Shown here piece after piece: positions 34,601 through 35,150 of a stretch of 35,150 nucleotides of DNA. The DNA lies in IMG/VR virus record IMGVR_UViG_3300030104_003125, positions 1 to 35,150 of that record, one strand, 5' to 3'. Source of the DNA: a virus. Below the pieces are notes generated by a model. It did not search any database. It saw only the letters and a list, made by a program, of their open reading frames with translations, and had not been told where the DNA came from. The position numbers and the translations under genes were made by a program. The stretch's first letter is position 1, and every line of letters begins with the position of its first letter.

Positions 34601-35150
34601 CTGCAAAGGTGAGTGTATCCTCATCTGTACCTGCGACAGTACCATACTCTTCAGACCCGAACCAAAGTGTAAATCGCTCACCCCACCGACCTGTACCAGC
34701 CGTCGTCGAAGGTGCCCCTGCTAGGAACACAAACTCGTTGCTTGCCAGTACAAGAGTAGTCGATGTATCAGAGTCAATCTTGACCATCGGGCTATCTATT
34801 CTAGGAATAATGTGGTCTCCAGCAACATCTGTGAAATTTTCACCACGTAAGTTTCTTTGCCATATTGCTGTGTCAACAATGTTGTTTTGATTATCTACTA
34901 ATACGGGAGTAGCAGTATTGGCATTAGACCCTCTATACTTTGTTGTAATATGCAATACAGTTTCTGGAATGTAACCCACATCCAAACGAGTCCCAGCATC
35001 ACGTTCAGAGTTTGACAGACCGCCTGTGTGATGACTGCCGACAGCAGTGTCGCTACTAGCACCTTCAACCAAGCCCCAGTCTTTCTCTCTACTAACCTCA
35101 AACAATTTATTGAGGGGAATAGATGCATCCGACTTGGTTCTGATACGAAT
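25629..35150 (-). CDS. Giant structural/adhesin protein with LamG-like domain, N-terminus beyond right edge
   Basis: At least 3174 residues in one open frame covering 9.5 kb. The frame has no stop between the edge at 35150 and the TTG at 35105, so the true start lies outside the window. It is beta-rich, low in Cys, and rich in Gly, Asn, Thr, Ser and His. Recognisable parts: a laminin G/concanavalin-like domain at about 26200-26900 (ALWLKADSLDL, SSWTDMSGNGHHA, and a closing AEVMVYNRALTASE); a Gly-rich GGSGYTG...GTGYRLGDTLTISGGGG module at about 29310-29525, common in virion proteins; and the YAVGTT/IGDRVYD module at 30250-30483 shared with the hub. No tape-measure-like helical stretches and no enzyme motif were noticed. 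It lies upstream of the hub in the same operon, so a tail-tip or host-adhesion role is likely. Confidence 0.75.
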   Translation of the reverse strand: MRIRTKSDASIPLNKLFEVSREKDWGLVEGASSDTAVGSHHTGGLSNSERDAGTRLDVGYIPETVLHITTKYRGSNANTATPVLVDNQNNIVDTAIWQRNLRGENFTDVAGDHIIPRIDSPMVKIDSDTSTTLVLASNEFVFLAGAPSTTAGTGRWGERFTLWFGSEEYGTVAGTDEDTLTFAANDGTSSGFTNGNIDQNDILIKNGGPIHKAKQIDGIRRAGSKLSSPFLYFRGGRDSADHWVPLFFGGGFSGVVMDINDGTENDYSDFYTHPYATGPTGACGLQNAGEMSTAFSLLDTNAMLAMFPGTPYLDQHKGQNNPPFFNQDAILPFDMAKGGNSKVTGVDYTDGTNTVTVTVPSPIVIKFASANARYSAAPSAEHTTYMIFGPGQSFPHNYMSQEPQGSAMVTAGNGYSAVPIARAAGGLAFLPNELANGSTNHAGFNAGSAEAHLPMSTFYQKNNVSGFNYVMNWEPAKGFPNHRSVSGASSVGYSNVFSDSRFFTGKAPGTSNLPIHAHPMNQPISLYNSGTPREVGTSNWSTTRFSSVIWHMDGGYHPGGHFFDNAVRKNPMNVVANAVLSGNTTNQHNPAAFRVAGLLATAYNAAFTSPHEEQPCDDNIVLVDATRVQNAEELGTILSAAINTFPGSYGLKAIGGTFMPSFQTGTNQDRYGWHKLVIDHSSGNGYIPHNSTTPASITVTTTIPTTLPQYGWIRMSNGSKAAVAAYSSYTGKTFTLAVNSVMSSSSGNETNAYEPNTAAAITDSDFDAANTEVYVWTKAGTRRHNNVSGATSRDHLCQVHFNGLIDAVDRTKPIGAVGWHGEAYSYFNSYQVDSAYPAGLGAWHPFLGFSPYGAAETCLGSSTPVGVADTPTTLASEYCVTGLSSRHLVAVSRECALSLVAFSDRDGIFLRGDRLSAKLGSDISYAGTVMNLSGFNNSRFEAPATGGPHVEAHFHTGFARPTLAADYPATSAVPTDAQLHRAMQSGDMVHGTTCQYPTGDLFWDESVVKSNNFHEDFSDYGVECMGATAHTDYLNTAVTAAQPHPGLYGYYSKRSAARNFLPEHIVWKRMDGGNLTMPALNARGLGQMPWMYTKDSGAWKLSGEKILGNVRFSFETTNASMFPIIQAQELAHPQLAEQYPREIQQALLIPNEQEQFKSVQVIDDTGQEHRLEGGSPLGTVILDFRHVSDREIEGLAPALAGSGVSPNMKIGLPNPDEIPGNIIVRSGFDRIQGYQNETMGSGGLQHPSQPNQQIIDLFKNTNAGPRLWPFWENNGWEHISQDGVDVSQLKNVHRLDYPASTSNGWEDSTGNAPLQTAYEPHDRSLYFHVTRMGVSSTHRYSLDELTFSSYSSTTITVGSAPEATTWKVESEKSGGRWFLRVYDPTTNKGVIASYTNTSSSTFTGVVYSPDFAEFVEGKTGLKVVPSYYMPAGTTRFFASRRLRDHCEVSGASPDAAQIDWFAFHSTLPADTAATENVSDNAWYTHFTGRGLTPMPIPRMGHHYVTPTMAILPGHYAHPAYQRVYDLHHACRSSNHKPMVDELLGLKAATRAANETSGVLVNHPSAGTYAVGTTAIAVDTVDATTKFSIGDRVYDSVGTELGFVEAVGANLVTLASPGIPVTIANNAALFMSTATTLTRGIGWNPAAWFSTPTATYGPSDIHGGAFTLMTETKVKFDGYGIAASAGTPGNTNAAGGHSLVLEAGSTYTLNHHFPDPLEVGAYQIIIQPNVFAQQFSGFHLNHATENSAPSESGDKVTELTGQQVNTVIAVEQDTATNGAYTLILAEAMMADVRGCEVIVNEVMLDIDPDVGSQFTCLPPMALYNPLGVQETASAPFTRRSLPYRPGMFISSTPGRTLTIPWWGMLHKDGLTEGLIQGNGLSVTAGGSGYTGATNVAVSGGSGTGLTVNTTVSTGAVTAVAIHTAGTGYRLGDTLTISGGGGNATLSVDRISSTGWRHLEWHKPDNYYEFCRASYGCVGAQLTLAGYPTSYMDIYAKYRNNRSANPTCVVLSLSSGGKTITVDNNDLFPSRPHYGERLEYTKNGIRFTATYNNRTGTLDYATLGVSTIFQGVEGSADFWANLAANQVLKLTRPYDTHPSDSIYLQSDSSIVTRLMEKPLEIHKGSRDTNSLHLPDAYLCMWHPNLGRPFTWYSDTATGGSRNFYTAAGAADTPVDQKPYNHIPEHFETIHYHDFNYAASKGPFGLAMRWIVPPAAGTAPTNSNDGMTYTAALIDADANLEHQGGTSGSDKYNFAGFWPSGSRGGPGVSRLEMYAEALAGWGGESYGMTVTTYTDSTGIASASKPNNLNDGFGYRFGVGQARNRPRWAPYIRGWLEVANSNALLGYYHGPLIQQDNKTNGWDYVGADGLADVSLTALYVGMLERITQVSSLMNQDQYGRKVRYSDGRRHTAPFGCPVRTLRNASTVRRLYPGDDTGKGVTELANAHRYYVVDWWGNTRGEDVRRFPVRGFGIRPSWDPEDAYADTNVTHRPKDGSAAGSGLLFNGDYSDKYSGNNNYVSNTASGNINGGVDWFNPASSIRVGDRGDGRGCRWPTVFNESLLMAVSETHDATGLVLSHSTAEPAFGQGLIRPSNLVLQDGEVERGISDRVDLNADDGLLRSSASVGEGFETVTADIRGADPVSRDDFRLGLDVDTLAELNDGTSREYVVMSTEAASLHTDREVGQRTNIRGAYNVASRTLTDLDMTALTFAAQPVAGIVKHSNAHAMWSLGGTYVIDWSVYSGVLNDKGWGNAVSRNGLALWLKADSLDLSNGAAVSSWTDMSGNGHHAAQGTVSDQPSYVASDADFNNRPHVHFDGNDELEIPFSADLNPNNMTVFVVATVDSDTGTYQGVINNYTSNTGWLLYARMTGSTNYWQVRTGTGSGQTTINAANDSVVPNTPSIVTFQISGSDGSGGGTTVQTLSVNGVSAATSSAVFTKKTSTSNTPIVGQVGSFQLTGQMAEVMVYNRALTASEQKQVESYLSQKYGINGDYLGASSNPYQDTDHDSTIQATNVKDKSVEFLYRPQQVLDYKHSQMFRPYITLNGPQAGANFYKATSGGKYGLFTSDAPSARTGTPSSPPYAPVFTVHPDASTTVPISQGPKIQGVDVTGYNKADIRSPVARMLMSENTLEHFRSDASRTDGTGEGDYTVQPRHSQTLHPKGSDGDASYNTGDHSGE
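26200..26900 (-). other. LamG/concanavalin-like domain within giant protein
   Basis: Encoded domain with LWLKADSLDLSNG, WTDMSGNGHHAAQ, FDGNDELEIPFS, FVVATVD, a ligand-side strand LSVNG, and GQMAEVMVYNRALTASEQ near the end. This order is the usual LamG-like jelly roll. Such domains bind sugars or proteins and occur in viral adhesins. Located near the C-terminus of the giant chain. Confidence 0.8.

Noticed and set aside
35103-35105. TTG at 35105 as the start of the giant protein
   Set aside because: The frame continues without a stop to the window edge, so this TTG is only the first possible start seen, not a supported one.
1-35150. tRNA or rRNA genes
   Set aside because: I looked for T-loop-like and conserved rRNA sequences in the few noncoding gaps and saw none; gaps are too short except 11047-11241, which does not fold as a tRNA by eye.

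Overview
The window looks like part of a tailed double-stranded DNA virus of a euryarchaeon. It resembles the marine Group II-associated viruses (magroviruses), which are known for carrying an almost complete archaeal-type replication machinery. I infer this from gene content only: family B DNA polymerase, PCNA, RFC small subunit, an archaeo-eukaryotic primase fused to a PriL-like Fe-S domain, an MCM-like AAA+ ATPase, a RadA/Sak4-like ATPase, Cas4-like and ERCC4-like nucleases and a thermosome-type chaperonin sit beside tail-type structural genes. I could not run a database search. No ribosomal, tRNA or central-metabolism genes are present, and no terminase, portal, capsid or integrase gene lies inside the window, so this is a partial genome.

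Layout. Positions 1-22200 are read rightwards and hold the informational module. 1-7202: SNF2-family helicase (open at the left edge), a DUF932-like protein, a run of small Cys-rich proteins, a small HTH protein, a PC4-like protein, and a large protein resembling a degenerate ATP-dependent ligase. 7249-12003: RFC small subunit, a candidate ssDNA-binding protein, RadA/Sak4-like ATPase, a 195-bp structured gap, PCNA. 12006-18514: PolB, MazG-like protein, a miniprotein with two PIP-box-like motifs, Cas4-like nuclease, PriS-PriL fusion primase, ERCC4 nuclease and small genes. 18511-22200: MCM-like AAA+ ATPase, zinc ribbon, DEDDy exonuclease, chaperonin.

Positions 22201-35150 are read leftwards and hold structural genes. 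In transcript order they are a giant beta-rich protein of at least 3174 residues with a LamG-like domain (its start lies beyond the right edge), a tail hub-like protein, a 119-aa protein, a fibre-like protein and a small zinc ribbon. The two modules converge with no spacer: the chaperonin stop codon touches the stop codon of the last leftward gene.

Most genes overlap their neighbour by 4 nt (ATGA) and have clear Shine-Dalgarno sequences, so translation is probably coupled in long operons. The main regulatory candidate is a perfect 29-nt direct repeat with a TATA-like core, found upstream of both the DUF932 gene and the RFC gene. The points most worth a second look are this repeat, the PriS-PriL fusion, the tandem PIP-box miniprotein, the structured gap before PCNA, the ligase-like protein without a visible KxDG motif, and the module shared by the hub and the giant structural protein.
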